Shown here: positions 36,160 through 47,918 of the stretch, one piece after another
Layout of the letters: each line of letters opens with the position of its first letter
Numbering within the stretch: the first letter of the stretch is position 1
NCBI GenBank assembly: GCA_933207985.1
Contig: OW240917.1
Coordinates: 108,174,284 to 108,238,283, forward strand
DNA: 64,000 nt
Direction: 5' to 3'
Source: Pelobates cultripes
Lineage: Eukaryota; Chordata; Amphibia; Anura; Pelobatidae
Notes under the pieces: model-generated
What the model was told of the DNA's origin: nothing
Databases searched by the model: none
Seen by the model: only the letters and a program-made list of their open reading frames with translations
Made by a program: the position numbers and the translations under genes

Positions 36160-36440
36160 TGTTCCTATGACCCGGTCGTAGAACTAATTGGTCGTTACGT
36201 GAGTAGTTAAGGGATTCCCTGCTCTCGTGTGCTTTTCTGTGTTCGGGGAAATTTCCCTGAACATAGACAAAAGAAACAGATCAAGGAGTCCCTCTAATCT
36301 ATGTTCGGGCAAATTTCCCCGTACATAGATTTAAGGGGTCCCCTGCTCTGGTGCATTCGTCTATGTTCGGGGAAATCTCCCTGAACACAGAGGACCGCAG
36401 CAGAGCAGGGAATCCCTCTAATTTCCACGACGGCTTGTAC
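36160..36440. repeat. Three copies of a GTTCGGGGAAATTTCC palindrome
   Basis: The block TATGTTCGGGGAAATTTCCC with its mirror TGAACATAG occurs near 36237, 36300 and 36362, interleaved with GGGATTCCCTGCTCT and its complement, which gives a nested inverted structure. Confidence 0.7.
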
Positions 36441-38426
36441 TTACCACCCCACCTGTAGTTGCAGTAGAATGGGCCAGACAAAGTAATATAAAATCATAAG
36501 CATTTCATTTTATTTGACATCCAGGGTTGTTTTCCCATTTGAATGAATCTTAACTTTTATAACTATTACTTGGCATAGTTCGATTACCCCTGAAAGAAGT
36601 AATATTACATTTCTTTATGGAAAGTTATCCAGAATTTCAATAACATAAATAATATAGATTCAAACACATAAAGTCCAGAATGTTTTACATTTCTATTAAT
36701 TTCAAGAACTGGGAAGGCAACCAATTATTTAACAAAGTTTTTATTGTACTTCAAAATTCCAATGTAATTTATCTGAGTTTCAAAACATAAAATATCTAGG
36801 ACACATACAGAGCTCTATTATCTTGATTCATGTCTATGGTCATGATATTTTTGTATGCTCTTCTTTAAATTATATGCAGTATATTTGATAGCATAAAGAT
36901 ATAATGGGTCCTTACACCATGACTGAATGCATCCTATTCCAACAGTGTGCGTGACGTAGTTGTGATGGTGAAAGGGTTAAAGTTCACTATTTGTCTGCAC
37001 TAGAACAGAAATAATGACAAAATCCCCCTTTAACACCACCCACACTTAAACATAATAATATAACCATTACTATTTTAATGCTGCCACCACCAAGACAATT
37101 TATAAATGGGGTGCTTTGGTCCCCCAGGTAAATCAATAATAAAACTCACCAAATATTACTTAGCACAATATTTAAGGAATTGCAAAAATACTAATTAGTC
37201 TCTTCAGGTAACGTGATTCTTAACCAGACAAATTAATGTGTATTATGAGAAAAAAATAGTCAGAGTGCATATAAAAATATATGATAAACAAATTATTTAC
37301 ACCAACAACAGATAAAAACAACAAGGATAAATTAGCAGAAGTCCTAAATACTCACTTAGGTGTTTCAAAGTACAACTTCTACCCAGGGGGTCTCTGGCAA
37401 GGAAGGATGATGGTGACTCACTCAAAATTAGATCGTGGCCCTAAGCAAGTACACCAACACCCCTCCAAATCATTGGATATATAACCTGTGGATTATCATG
37501 TCTTGCCCTGGGGTGGAGTTAAGGCGTACCTATAGAAATAATAAGTAACCACCTCCTTTGTTCCAGACCAACGTCAATCCAAATGGAAACATTTGGCTCT
37601 ATTTTCCCTTATGTACCTGCCACAGAAATAATAATTGCATCTACAAATTTGTTATTATTTTCCCATTCCATAGACATGTTGCACGCCCCACCCACGATCT
37701 AATAGGACAGACATGACAATTCCTAACACACGGTTTAAGTTGTGCAACTCATGTTTAGGCTTAATTAAGAGATTGGGCTTGTCCCATTCCAAATATAATA
37801 AAAATTAGGCTTAATTATTAAGCTGTGGGTAAGTATTAATTTTTCTCTTGGATGAGATACTGGAACACCAGGGTCTTCATGAAACTAATATCATTACCAT
37901 ATCAAAGGACTGAACTAGCAATTGAGAGTTTCATGTCATATGGTCAAAGTCTGTTAGTTTACATTGAAACTAGTCATATAGGCGGCTTAAGTGTAAAATG
38001 TGTCACCTTGCAGGACCTTTGATAGATCAAAAAGGGCAATCTGTTTTACACCTTGCAGAAGCCCCTTTTGATCAAAGGAGCAATTTCTCCTCTAGCCAGG
38101 GGTCTAATTATTGATTCACTGCACAAGTTATATTAAATAGCAATATTTCATAGTGCAATAATAAATTATGCACCCTTGCCGTGATAATGACTATTCCAAA
38201 ACATAAACAACATAAGTGCTTATAGTGCTTAGAATAGTTCTTCGCAAACTAGTACACAATAAAACTGAAAAAAAAATATTAAGCTACATGTGCTATTCAG
38301 AGTTCTATGTGAAATATAGTAATCTTTCTATATAAATAAACCATCAATAGCCAAAACAGCTGGTGAGACTAATTACCATCTGTTTGATTACACCAAGAAA
38401 GTTTAGAATAACATGATGCTATTAAC
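36441..38426. other. No feature recognised
   Basis: AT-rich; one 67-codon ORF (37281-37484) without recognisable content. Confidence 0.4.
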
Positions 38427-38660
38427 CTCTTAAGGACGGGGGACGTGCTATGCCGTCCTTAGGGAACTGGCTCTAAACGCCGGGGGGCGGCATAGCACGT
38501 CCCCGCCGTCCTATGTACTTACCCCTCCATCCTCTTCGGTCCCCCTGGGCCATGTGATCGCGAGGTCCTTGCGAGGACCTCACGATCACATGGACGGCAT
38601 AGCCGTCCACAGCAATGTCAGCAGGGGGATTGCCTGTAATGACAGGTACTCCCCCTGCAG
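38427..38660. repeat. Palindrome-rich MITE-like repeat
   Basis: Successive foldbacks: GACGTGCTATGCCGTCC with GGCGGCATAGCACGTC, CATGTGATCGCGAGGTCC with GGACCTCACGATCACATG, and CAGCAGGGGGATT with its complement. The start AACCTCTTAAGGAC recalls the AACCCCTTAAGGAC palindromic MITE. Confidence 0.65.
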
Positions 38661-38718
38661 CCTGTAAAAAGAAAAAGAAAAGTTCAAAACAGTGTAAAAT
38701 ACAATTATATATACTTAG

Positions 38719-38722
<4 letters not shown>

Positions 38723-38752
<30 letters not shown>
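38723..38752. repeat. AT dinucleotide microsatellite
   Basis: About 15 units, directly before repeat B. Confidence 0.9.
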
Positions 38753-38755
<3 letters not shown>

Positions 38756-38756
38756 C

Positions 38757-39083
38757 ACAAAATCCAGCGCACTCACCTATCCACTAAACAGCAACTTCAA
38801 TGTTGAAAGATTTTATTTGTTTTTTTTTAAAACACCTAATCTAGGCAAAAATAATGGGGGTTTAGTTACATTATATGATCATACATTGCATAAGCCTGCC
38901 ACAACGTCAATGTACCCCATCTTTGGCAGGTCCTACACTAACAGCCTAATGTCTGCTCTTATGAGATTAACCTACTTGGGGAAAAAAATTCCATCTGGGG
39001 CTCTCTGCAGTACAAGGCTAAATAGGGCCCTGGGATGAGGCACCTGTGACAGGGAAGGGTGCAAAACCAAGGAGTTGGCTAGC
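38757..39083. repeat. Repeat B, third copy
   Basis: Same order of blocks as 28315-28637. Its right edge lies in a perfect 30-bp palindrome (39066-39095) at the junction with the LTR-element interior. Confidence 0.8.
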
Positions 39084-40073
39084 CAACTCCTTGGTTTTGC
39101 AGGGAGTCTAGCCAACTCCCCTTTTAATATATTGTCCTGCTGCTGGGGAGCGAGACCGACTGTCTCCGCTTCCTGCAGGACACACTGCCGCTGGGGAGGA
39201 AGTACGGCACCTTCAGCTCCCTGGGATACATACTGCCGCTGGGGATCTGGGCTGACTGCCCAGCATCCCTGTAGGGCCTGTAGAGAGACCTCGGTCCCAT
39301 CTCCACCTGCCAGCTGGGTGTCTTCCCAGGACAAGTCAATAAGGTCTTCCATCTCTGGGGCTGGTTGGGACATATGTGGTACAGTACCAAGGTCTCCTGA
39401 TAACAGGCTTGGTTGCTGGGGAGGAGGAACTAAACTCAATGCTTCTGGTGGTATACAGTCAATAAGCCCCATCATGTCAGAGACAGGCGGCGTTATACGT
39501 TGGAATAGGCAAACATAATCCTGTTCTAGTTCCCACTCTCGGTTGGCAAGAAAAGATAGATCTGGCTGAATGGCATCGATCTCTGTAAGGTCCCAGTTGT
39601 CTGCCCGCTCAGCTCGGATGGACCAGAAGCGAGCAATGTCGGTGTCTCCGAACCAGAGACTAGTTTCAATAGTATCCCACAACAAACCAGGGCCATCGTA
39701 GTCTTCCCCCTCAATACACTTGTACTCAATCAGCCATGGGTAGAGATGGTAAACATGCCACCGCAGGGCCCGATAGGAATCATCCAGTCTCAACTAGCGT
39801 CTCCAGTTCGCTTACCCATTCCTCTGAGGGCTGGTTTCCCAATAACGGCATCTGCAGCTATAGTTGTTCTGCTTGGCGCTGGTTAGTGGTCAGGATTTCC
39901 TCGCACCGGAAGGGTCGAATTTCGTCGATGTCCTCCTTCCAGAGATCGGTACGAAGCGCCACCCTCCACTCTGTCTCTCTTTCCTCTGGGATAGGATACT
40001 CCATACTGCGCATCACATCCTGTAGTCGCTGCTGGAGCCTGGCGTCAAAGTGAGATACTGCACGGCCTTCCAT
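38972..40073 (-). pseudogene. Unrecognised gag-like protein of LTR element A
   Basis: Two minus-strand ORFs form one broken gene. The first (40073-39858) starts at an ATG 147 bp after the LTR and ends at a TAG after about 71 codons. The second (39793-38972, 273 codons) continues in another frame, so a stop and a frameshift separate them. The product is acidic and Trp/Gln-rich, with three repeats built on PQRQ/PQQQ near the C-terminus (about residues 185-235). I recognise no zinc knuckle, protease or polymerase. Its position right after the LTR suggests a gag role (inference). The last ~40 codons come from the adjoining repeat B and are not native. Confidence 0.55.
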
Positions 40074-41212
40074 CTCTGAAGTAGTGCTGGTTTTCCCAAA
40101 TCTTTATGTAGACAGGGACACTGTATGAACACTAGCGTCGCCTTCAATTTGTAAATCCACAAACTGTGTCTCTGAGCTGCTATACCTCGCACTAGGACGC
40201 CATCCCACCACTGCCACCAATGTAACGGATCGCCTGGCACCCCGACTGGGTACCTCCTTTAAAGGATGCTCCTAGCGCTTCCTGAGGTCTCCAAGCACTG
40301 CAGCAGACACCACAACCACCGAACCGGAGAAGCATCTGAATCCTCTCAAGCATATGAATGCTGTAGACAGTTGAATAGGAACCATACGAATAGGTTTACT
40401 CTCCTAGCAGTCAAACTGGAACAGCATACAATAAATCCTTCCCCCAATAATGAGACAACACTTCACTTTGAGGGTTAAACAGGAACTCCCTGTACTGTCA
40501 CATACAGTCTCTTTTATTCCCAATCCACAAACATAGTACAGCCCACAGGGCGTTACAAAACAGCCAATCAATCCATACAATACACCCAGACACTCCCACA
40601 CAAAATCCTCCCCTCTGGCTGTGATATGATTACTGAACACAATGGGTAATCTAATTATCACAGCCAGAGAAATACAGTTTCATAAAACACATCACAGGGA
40701 CCCCAAAACATGCAATAACCCCATAAAAAGTATATCCTTGGAACTGGGGGATCTGGGTGAACCACATATCCAAAATTCACCCAGATCCGTTCAGTACTTT
40801 GGAAAATACAGTTTAATGCAGATTCTGCAGAACATATACAGGCTAAATAAAAAACAATCACTGTATAATGTGTCCCCTGCTGTATAGTCCAAAACCACCG
40901 CACGATGTCTCTGTGCAACAAATACTGGCGAGATGGCACCGTGTTGAAAAGTCCACACAGTGTCTGTGAGTTAAAATGGCCGCCATCCATTGTTCTCACC
41001 ATGTGCTTCTGATACAGGAAATGGTGGCCACCCAGTAACTCCACAGTATGTCCCCAGATGGTTCTTAAAAGGGCCAGCAGCAGCACAACACAAATCCATT
41101 ATGCCCAAATCATGTCTTTAAAGGGCAATACATCCCAGGGGCCATAGTCACATGGCAGGAGGCTGGCAACCAGGCTTCTCCAGTGCATAGTGGCGAGGTT
41201 GGTTCCGCCACA
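39084..41212 (-). mobile_element. Partial LTR retroelement, family A
   Basis: On the minus strand: a 992-bp LTR (41212 down to 40221), then internal sequence starting TTGGTGGCAGTGG (a likely primer-binding region; tRNA not assigned), then a broken gag-like gene. It stops at about 39084 where repeat B abuts, so pol and the 3' LTR are missing. Confidence 0.8.
40221..41212 (-). repeat. 5' LTR of element A
   Basis: Plus-strand ends TGTAACGGATCGCC and GGTTCCGCCACA; near full-length match to the solo LTR at 647-1613. Confidence 0.85.
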
Positions 41213-41808
41213 GCTATATTTGACCCTGTAACTTCCCAAAACTCCATAACACCTGTACATATGGGGTACTGTTTTACACGTGAGACAACGCTGAATACAA
41301 ATATTGTATTTTATTGCAGTTAAAGCAAACAGTATTATGACATTCACAGCTAGAATGTCACGTAGAAATAAACATTTTATTTTCTCCGATATTTTTATAT
41401 TTTGTTCAAATTAAATTATGTTTTATACCTAATTATTTGATGTTAAATGAAAGCCCTGTTTCCCCTGAATAAAATGATATACAATAAGTGTGCACATAAT
41501 ATGAAAGAGGCGAATTACGCCTGAACAGACATGTAGCGCAAATTTAAGTTTTTGTTTATGTTTTGTTTTGATCACAACGTGTACATTTGGCTCAGTCCTT
41601 AAGTGGTAAAAACAAGTATGCAGGGTTCACAATTTCCTCTCGCTCACTAGCCATTGGCAAGTGAAAATGTTGTGGACACTGAAAGCTTAAAAGGACGAGT
41701 AATGTTTAGACCTGGCTAGTAGTATAGGACTTGAAATTTTCAAACCTTCTTAGTGTATTTATTATAAGATAGCAAAGTGCCTAAAATAAGTATTTTTAGG
41801 GTTAGAGT
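41213..41808. other. No feature recognised
   Basis: AT-rich unique-looking sequence. Confidence 0.35.
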
Positions 41809-42318
41809 TTAAAGAGACACTGTAGTCACCAGAACAACAGCAGCTTAATGTAGTTGTTCTGGTGAATATAGTCAGTCCCTTCAGGCTTTTTGCTGTAAAC
41901 ACTCCTCAGAGGTGCTTCCTGGGTCAATGCTGCACAGTGTGCAGCACTGACGTTTAGTGTCTCCACGCTCTGTATGGAGATGTTGAACTTTCCCCATAGA
42001 GATGCATTGATTCAATGCATCTCTATAAGGAGATGCTGATTGGCCAAGCCAGCCTTTGGACCCGCCCTGCCTTCTTGACGATCTCAGCCAATCCAATACT
42101 TTTCCTACGGGAAAGCATTGGATTGGCAGAGATCATCAATTTTGATGTCAGCCAAGGAGGCGGATCTGATCAGGGCCATTGCTGGTGGACTGCTGTGGTG
42201 CTGGAAATAAGGTAAGTTTTCTTACTTTTGAAGGGGGGCAAGCTACCTAAATGGTGGTTTTAACACTATAGGGTCAGGACTACATGTTTGTGTTCCTGAC
42301 TCTATAGTATTCCTTTAA
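41809..42318. mobile_element. 510-bp TTAA-type MITE
   Basis: Starts TTAAAGAGACACTGTAGTCA and ends GACTCTATAGTATTCCTTTAA. Inverted relative of 27862-28306; left end shared with 13795-13998. Confidence 0.8.
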
Positions 42319-42459
42319 GTATTATGACTTTTTGGCATGTTTCTGATTTATTTATATGCGTTTGTTTGAATTGGGAATATACTGTATACAAATGTTGAGA
42401 ACATGAAAATATGAAACAAGTAAATGAAAAGAAACAAAAAATGTTGAATGTTTATTTTG

Positions 42460-42610
42460 TCAACTAACAATTTTAGTCAGATTTTATTCAACTAACATTT
42501 TTGAGATTTAGTTGACTAAAACTAGACTAAAACTAAAGCAATTCAAACGACTAAAATACAACTAAAACTAAAATGGCTTTTTAGTCAAAAATCTATAACT
42601 AAAGCTAAAC
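42460..42610. repeat. Degenerate ACTAAAACTA repeat
   Basis: Repeated GACTAAAACTA-type motifs, with complementary TTTTAGTC-type motifs at the flanks. Confidence 0.6.
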
Positions 42611-43900
42611 TGAAATTTCAGTATATTATTATTTATATTATTCTATATTATATATATTTACATCTATAATCACTTAATCTGTAATAAACATTGAAGTATC
42701 ACAAATCACTAAAAAATGTGGCTAAAAAATATTTAAAATCTGTAATAAATATAGTGAACTTTTTTCAAGAAATACACCTAGAGCAAAGTAATAAACAAGC
42801 ATTTTCCACTGATAATTTACAAAATTAATGTTGATGTTAGAATATTTTCATAATTCATTTGGAGCAGATATACAAGCACAGCTGTTTTTTAAAACTCCAA
42901 TGGGATATATTAGTCCACCAGATTTCTGACAACAGTTGGTACCTTCATAGCTTTCTGGACCTAGTATTGTGTTTGAGATCATTATTAATTTGTTTAGTTT
43001 AGTGTTTGAGATGATTTTAATTAGTTTTCAATCTTCTAAATACATACATACAAGTTCATTTGTTGGAGAAATTAATTATGGTTTGAATAGACCAAACGGA
43101 TGCAGTATAAAAATAAGGCTATACTTAAAAATCTAGAATAAATCACACCTTCAACCTCAATATGAGTAAAATGTTTGTACATAGGAGCTCAGGTTGTCAT
43201 GGCTTACTCCATGGCACACAACAGATTGATTATGCAGTAATAAACCTGTGGAACACTACATGATATCATCACGTTAGACTATGCTATGTTGTTTTGTATG
43301 TATATATGAGATAATGCATCATTGTAAATAAATAACAAAATACCAGCGATGTCAATAATCCCACCCCATGAGGTACATCTCTTGTGTTACAAGCATGCAT
43401 GTCTGTTATCTCAATCCTGATATCTGTGAAACAATAAAAATTGTCAAATTGGGGGGGAGCTTAGCCACTAAACAAGCCGAACGCACACTCGATGGGCTCC
43501 ATACTAAATAATGATAAAACAGCGGATTTTGGCAATATTGTCACTCGGAAAATTTATAGTTTTAAATATAATTGGATATATTTTTGTTAGTACAGTTTTT
43601 GAAAATTAAATAAGCAATGCCTGTAAATATGTAAATTATTAAACAAATAAAAATAAATAAATGTGGAGACGTGGTCTGGATTGCGGCTGAGCAGGAAGTG
43701 CTGTGATCAAGCTCCAAATTAGACAAGTGCACAAGTGAAATTTTCGTTTCACACGAATTAATTCGTATTAAATAAAGATTTAATTTATCCATTCTGAAAT
43801 TCTGTAAAAAAATATTTGTTTTCGCCCATTAAGACGAAAATAACACTGCGCATGCGCCAAAAAAAAAGCAAGGAGGGAGCGGGCAGCGCTACCACCTCAC
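42611..43900. other. No feature recognised
   Basis: AT-rich; no match to other repeats in the window was seen. Confidence 0.35.
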
Positions 43901-44040
43901 TCCTTGTAATAAATATTAACAATTTCTACCTCCCTCTTGCATTAAAACCTATGGGGGTTTATTAATAAAAGGGAGGTTAAATCCTCCCGCATGCCCCTAC
44001 TTACGGTCCACAAGTCCACGGGAACTATGGATTTTTATTT

Positions 44041-44725
44041 GGCCTTTTTTGGGGCTGAAAAAAAAAGAAGGTTTTAGAAAAAAGAAGACATCTAATGGTT
44101 AGTATGATTTTTTTTATTTACAGGTATTTAGCTTTTTATTCCCCCCTCACTATTTTTAGGATGAGGGGAGTAGGTAGGAATTAATTTTATTTGAGGTGGG
44201 GTCACTAGGGGCTTGGGGACCCCTAGTCACCTTAGGAGGTGGGGGATTACTTTTACATTTAACCTCCACCTGTCGCCCATGGGTGGGGGCAAGAAAATAG
44301 GTCTCCCCTATTGTTATTTTGGGCCCCCACCCACTGCTCATGGGTGGGAGCTGGGGGGGACAATAGATCCTTCCCCCCCTATTTTCACTAGGGCCCCCAC
44401 ACACTACTCATGGGTGTGGACCATGGGGGGACAATAGGTCCTCTCCCCCTATTTGCGCTAGAGCCCCCACCCACCGCTCATGGGTGGGGGCTGGGGCAGG
44501 CACTAGGTCCCCCCCTATTGTATCTTATGGCCCCACCGGCCATTCATGGGTGGGGGCCGGTGGAGGCAGTAGGTCCCCTCCCATTGTATGTGAGGGCTCC
44601 CACCCACCGCTAATGGGTGGGAGCCAGGACAGGGACAATAGGTCCTCCCCCTATTTTCATTAGGGCTCCCACCCACCATTCATGGGTGGGGGCCAGGGGG
44701 TGGGACAATAGGTCCTTTGTGCCCT
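44041..44725 (+). repeat. Family F element with palindromic ~67-bp minisatellite
   Basis: A leader (44041-44260: GGTTTTAGAAAA, ACAGGTATTTA, CTCACTATTTTTAGG) precedes about seven ~65-70-bp units. Each unit contains GCCCCCACCCACCGCTCATG followed by GGTGGGGGC (a hairpin) and then GACAATAGGTCC. The same design is at 50030-50740, and the leader is inverted at 49545-49775. Confidence 0.85.
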
Positions 44726-44753
44726 CTCGAACATAAAGTTATCTGAAACTTCA

Positions 44754-46406
44754 TTGTGTAAGGCCATATTAGAAAGGTTTTGTAGAATGTCAGGTACCGG
44801 TCAGGTACCGACTGTCTCTGCTCTGCTTCAACTACTTTTCTCTGCCGCTACATTGGAAGAGGTTTCTGCTCTGCTCCAGTCCTCCGTCCCCACCACCTGC
44901 TCCCTAGATGCAATTCCCTCGAATCTCATCCACACTCTGTCTTCTTCTCTTTCTCCACCTCTCACTAAAATTCTCAATCTCTCTCTCTCCTCTGGTATAT
45001 TTCCATTGCCCTTCAAACATGCAACTGTAACCCCAATTCTAAAGAAGCCCAATCTTGACCCTAACTCCCCATCCAACTATCGTCTTATCTCGCTACTGCC
45101 TTTTGCATTCAAGATCCTTGAAAAAATTGTGTATGCAAGACTGACAGACTTCCTGAAGTCCAACTCTCTGCTAGACCCGCTTCAGTCTGGTTTCCGCACT
45201 GAGCACTCTGTGGAAACGGCACTGACCAAAGTATCCAATGATCTACTCGCTGCAAAATCTTGTGGTCACTACTCTATCCTAATTCTCCTTGACCTGTCTG
45301 CGGCTTTTGACACTGTTGATCATCAACAGCTTCTTCTCATTCACCGCAATATCGGTCTACAAGATATTGCTCTCTCCTGGTGCTCCTCCTACCTCTCCCA
45401 GCGCTCTTTCAGTGTTTCTTTCTCTGGCTCTGCTTCTTCTCCCCAACTCCTCTCTGTTGGTGTCTCCCAAGGTTCAGTCCTTGGTCCCCTACTGTTCTCC
45501 ATCTATACTGCCTCCCTTAGTAAACTCATTAGCTCCTTTGGCTTCCAATATCATTTCTATGCAGATGACACACAAATCTACCTGTCCTCTCCTGATCTCT
45601 CCCCGTCCCTCTTGACTAGTGTCTCTGACTGCCTCTCTGCTGTTTCTAACTGGATGGCTGCCCACTTCCTTAAACTAAACTTGACCAAAACTGAAATTCT
45701 GGTCTTTCCTCCCTCAAGTGTTGTTACTCCTGTGTCTTTCTCCTTCCAAGTCAACGGTGCTACCATCAGCTCCACCACGCAGGCTCGCTGCCTAGGTGTT
45801 CTCCTTGACTCCGACCTCTCGTTCAAGCCTCATGTTCAATCTATCGCCAAATCCTGTCATTTCCATCTCAAAAACATTGCACGTATCCGACCCTACTTAA
45901 CGCCAGATGCGACTAAGGTGTTAGTCCATTCCACTGTCCTTTCTCGCCTTGACTACTGTAATCCGCTTCTCAGCGGTCTTACGTGCTCCCAACTAGCGCA
46001 GTTACAGTCCATAATGAATGCGGCGGCGAGGCTCATCTTCCTGTCCGCCCGCACCTCCCATGCCTCACTTTTCTGTCAGTCCCTACATTGGCTTCCTATA
46101 AAATATAGAGCTCAATTTAAAATTCTGGTTCTTGCTTTCAAATCTCTACATAATGCTGCTCCCACCTATCTTTCCTCCCTTATACACAAGTATGTCCCGT
46201 CTAGGCCCTTACGATCTGCTGAAGACTTACGTCTATCTTCTGTCCGTACTCCCACCTCTGATGCTCGCCTTCAAGATTTCTCGAGGGCTGCACTGTTCCT
46301 GTGGAACTCGCTTCCCTCCTCCGTTAGATGCTCACCCAGTCTCCACTCCTTCAAAAAATCGTTAAAAACCCACTTCTTCATAAAAGCGTATCAATTAAAC
46401 TGTTAA
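44754..46406 (+). CDS. LINE reverse transcriptase, 550-codon open frame (5' truncated)
   Basis: Similarity to the minus-strand LINE starts at about 44828, so the first ~25 codons are non-LINE flank and the ATG is fortuitous. Visible blocks: [20 protein letters not shown] (about residues 105-124), [12 protein letters not shown] (about 174-185, with catalytic Asp), [13 protein letters not shown] (about 241-253), YADDTQIYL (about 273-281, catalytic DD), then [14 protein letters not shown] and the C-terminal LHWLPIKYR and LWNSLPSS blocks. This is L2/CR1 (Jockey-group) order. No apurinic endonuclease is present. A LINE 3' end with ATA repeats follows to about 46645. The frame has no stop, pointing to a fairly young 5'-truncated insertion. 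Confidence 0.85.
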   Translation: MCKAILERFCRMSGTGQVPTVSALLQLLFSAATLEEVSALLQSSVPTTCSLDAIPSNLIHTLSSSLSPPLTKILNLSLSSGIFPLPFKHATVTPILKKPNLDPNSPSNYRLISLLPFAFKILEKIVYARLTDFLKSNSLLDPLQSGFRTEHSVETALTKVSNDLLAAKSCGHYSILILLDLSAAFDTVDHQQLLLIHRNIGLQDIALSWCSSYLSQRSFSVSFSGSASSPQLLSVGVSQGSVLGPLLFSIYTASLSKLISSFGFQYHFYADDTQIYLSSPDLSPSLLTSVSDCLSAVSNWMAAHFLKLNLTKTEILVFPPSSVVTPVSFSFQVNGATISSTTQARCLGVLLDSDLSFKPHVQSIAKSCHFHLKNIARIRPYLTPDATKVLVHSTVLSRLDYCNPLLSGLTCSQLAQLQSIMNAAARLIFLSARTSHASLFCQSLHWLPIKYRAQFKILVLAFKSLHNAAPTYLSSLIHKYVPSRPLRSAEDLRLSSVRTPTSDARLQDFSRAALFLWNSLPSSVRCSPSLHSFKKSLKTHFFIKAYQLNC

Positions 46407-46650
46407 TAGCTCCTGACTGATTCTTCTTCTGCAACTGTCACTAGTCTAATACTATCCTTACCTTTTTGTGTCATTTTACCCCACTCCCTCTAGCATGTAA
46501 GCTCATTGAGCAGGGCCCTCAACCCCTCTGTTCCTGTGTGTCCAACTTGTCTGGTTACAACTACATGTCTGTTCGTCCACCCATTGTAAAGCGCTGTGGA
46601 ATTTGACGGCGCTCTATAAATATCATAATAATAATAATAATAATACTAGA
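44828..46650 (+). mobile_element. L2/CR1-like LINE, 5' truncated
   Basis: Runs from inside ORF2 to the 3' tail TCTATAAATATCATAATAAT. No target duplication could be identified. Confidence 0.85.
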
Positions 46651-46689
46651 CCCCTAATGAGTATATTACACCTCCTACCGCGAGGTTAC

Positions 46690-47000
46690 TTTCACCACAC
46701 CATATAACCATCCTACCCAAAAAGGAGAGAGACACAGGATCTGCTCTAGCTATCATCCAGTATCGCTCCTCAATGCTGACATAAGGTTGTATGCAAAGAT
46801 GTTGGCAGCCTGTCTGGAAAAAATGGCTCCATTGCTAGTGCAACCAGGTCAAAGATTCTTTCTCCCGAGGCACGAAGCTAAGGATAACACCATCAGAGTT
46901 CTTAATGCAGTCCACTTCGAGCAATCCCGCCAACAACAGACGCTTCTTCTCTCCACGCACAAAGAAAAGGCTTTCGACAGGGTCGACTGGCAATTTCTGT
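46690..47000 (+). pseudogene. L1/Tx1-like reverse transcriptase fragment
   Basis: Across two frames it encodes ITILPKKERD, then YAKMLAACLEKMAPLLVQPGQ, DNTIRVLNAVHFEQ and EKAFDRVDWQFL, the first reverse transcriptase blocks of L1-type LINEs (the Asp of AFDRV is catalytic). The frame change lies near 46780. Sequence on either side is unrelated, so only ~300 bp of the element remain. Confidence 0.75.
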
Positions 47001-47918
47001 CCAGCCTGGACAAGATATCAAGCTTTTCGTTGATGAGGTCGGGATGTCAAGTGTTGTCCGCCTTCTTAGGTGAGTCACTACAAACCACAAGTTTTTTATA
47101 ATTTAAAAAAAAATTAAGCAAAAAACATGGGGTACTAAATAAGAAGTACTCTGAAAAACAAAGTAAGAAATAAAATACACAATGCAACATTTAAAAGAGA
47201 CTGGATTAACCCTTTAAATGTAAAACTGAGAAAAAAATTGGTTTCTTCATTTGTTTTCTATTTTTTTAAATATTTAATGGCGATTTAATATTGTGTTATG
47301 TATACATATAGGATATTTTAAAAAGCCCTATAAAAATTATACATATGTATGGGTGAAATTTTGGTAGAATGAACCCATGGTAAAAGTGCCATAAAGGCCT
47401 TGGTCACAAATGCGTTGCATCATAAACTAGCCTTGGTTCTTTCTCCTATTATGAATTTTGGGTTGTTTGGGTGGAGTTTTAGAGCATTAAAATGACTGTG
47501 TAAAACAGCTAGTCTTTCAGTTGGTTATTTATATGCACACCTGTCTGTAACTGTTCTAAACTATTTCTGTGGTGCTTTGATCTGAATGGGAGACTGAGAA
47601 CTGGTTTTATGGTTTGGTATAAGGTAGATGGCTAAGTCTATTGGGTGCTGACATAATTGCTGTTTTTTGGTGTGTTTCTTTGCTGAAATTCTACTGGAAA
47701 TAAACAGGCCAGAAGGCCTTGCAAACCAGACCAAGTAGCAAACCTGTTTTTCCTTATCATACGGGGATGTGTATTTATAAAACTTCCTGGGCAAGTTCAT
47801 GCATTTTTGAACAGTTTACCACACTATGTATAACTCACTTTTTGTCCTTCCCTCTTAACCTGCACGATCCTGAAACACAGTTTTATGTGTCATCGTGAAA
47901 TATGGTAGTGTTCAGCAT
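47001..47918. other. No feature recognised
   Basis: AT-rich unique-looking sequence. Confidence 0.35.

Noticed and set aside
36160..36440. Repeated GTTCGGGGAAATTTCC palindromes as transcription-factor operators
   Set aside because: They are embedded in a larger nested inverted repeat, better explained as mobile foldback sequence; NF-kB/STAT-like resemblance is incidental without other support.
39075..39518. 147-codon plus-strand ORF
   Set aside because: Shadow of the minus-strand gag-like pseudogene, which has the coherent composition and repeats.
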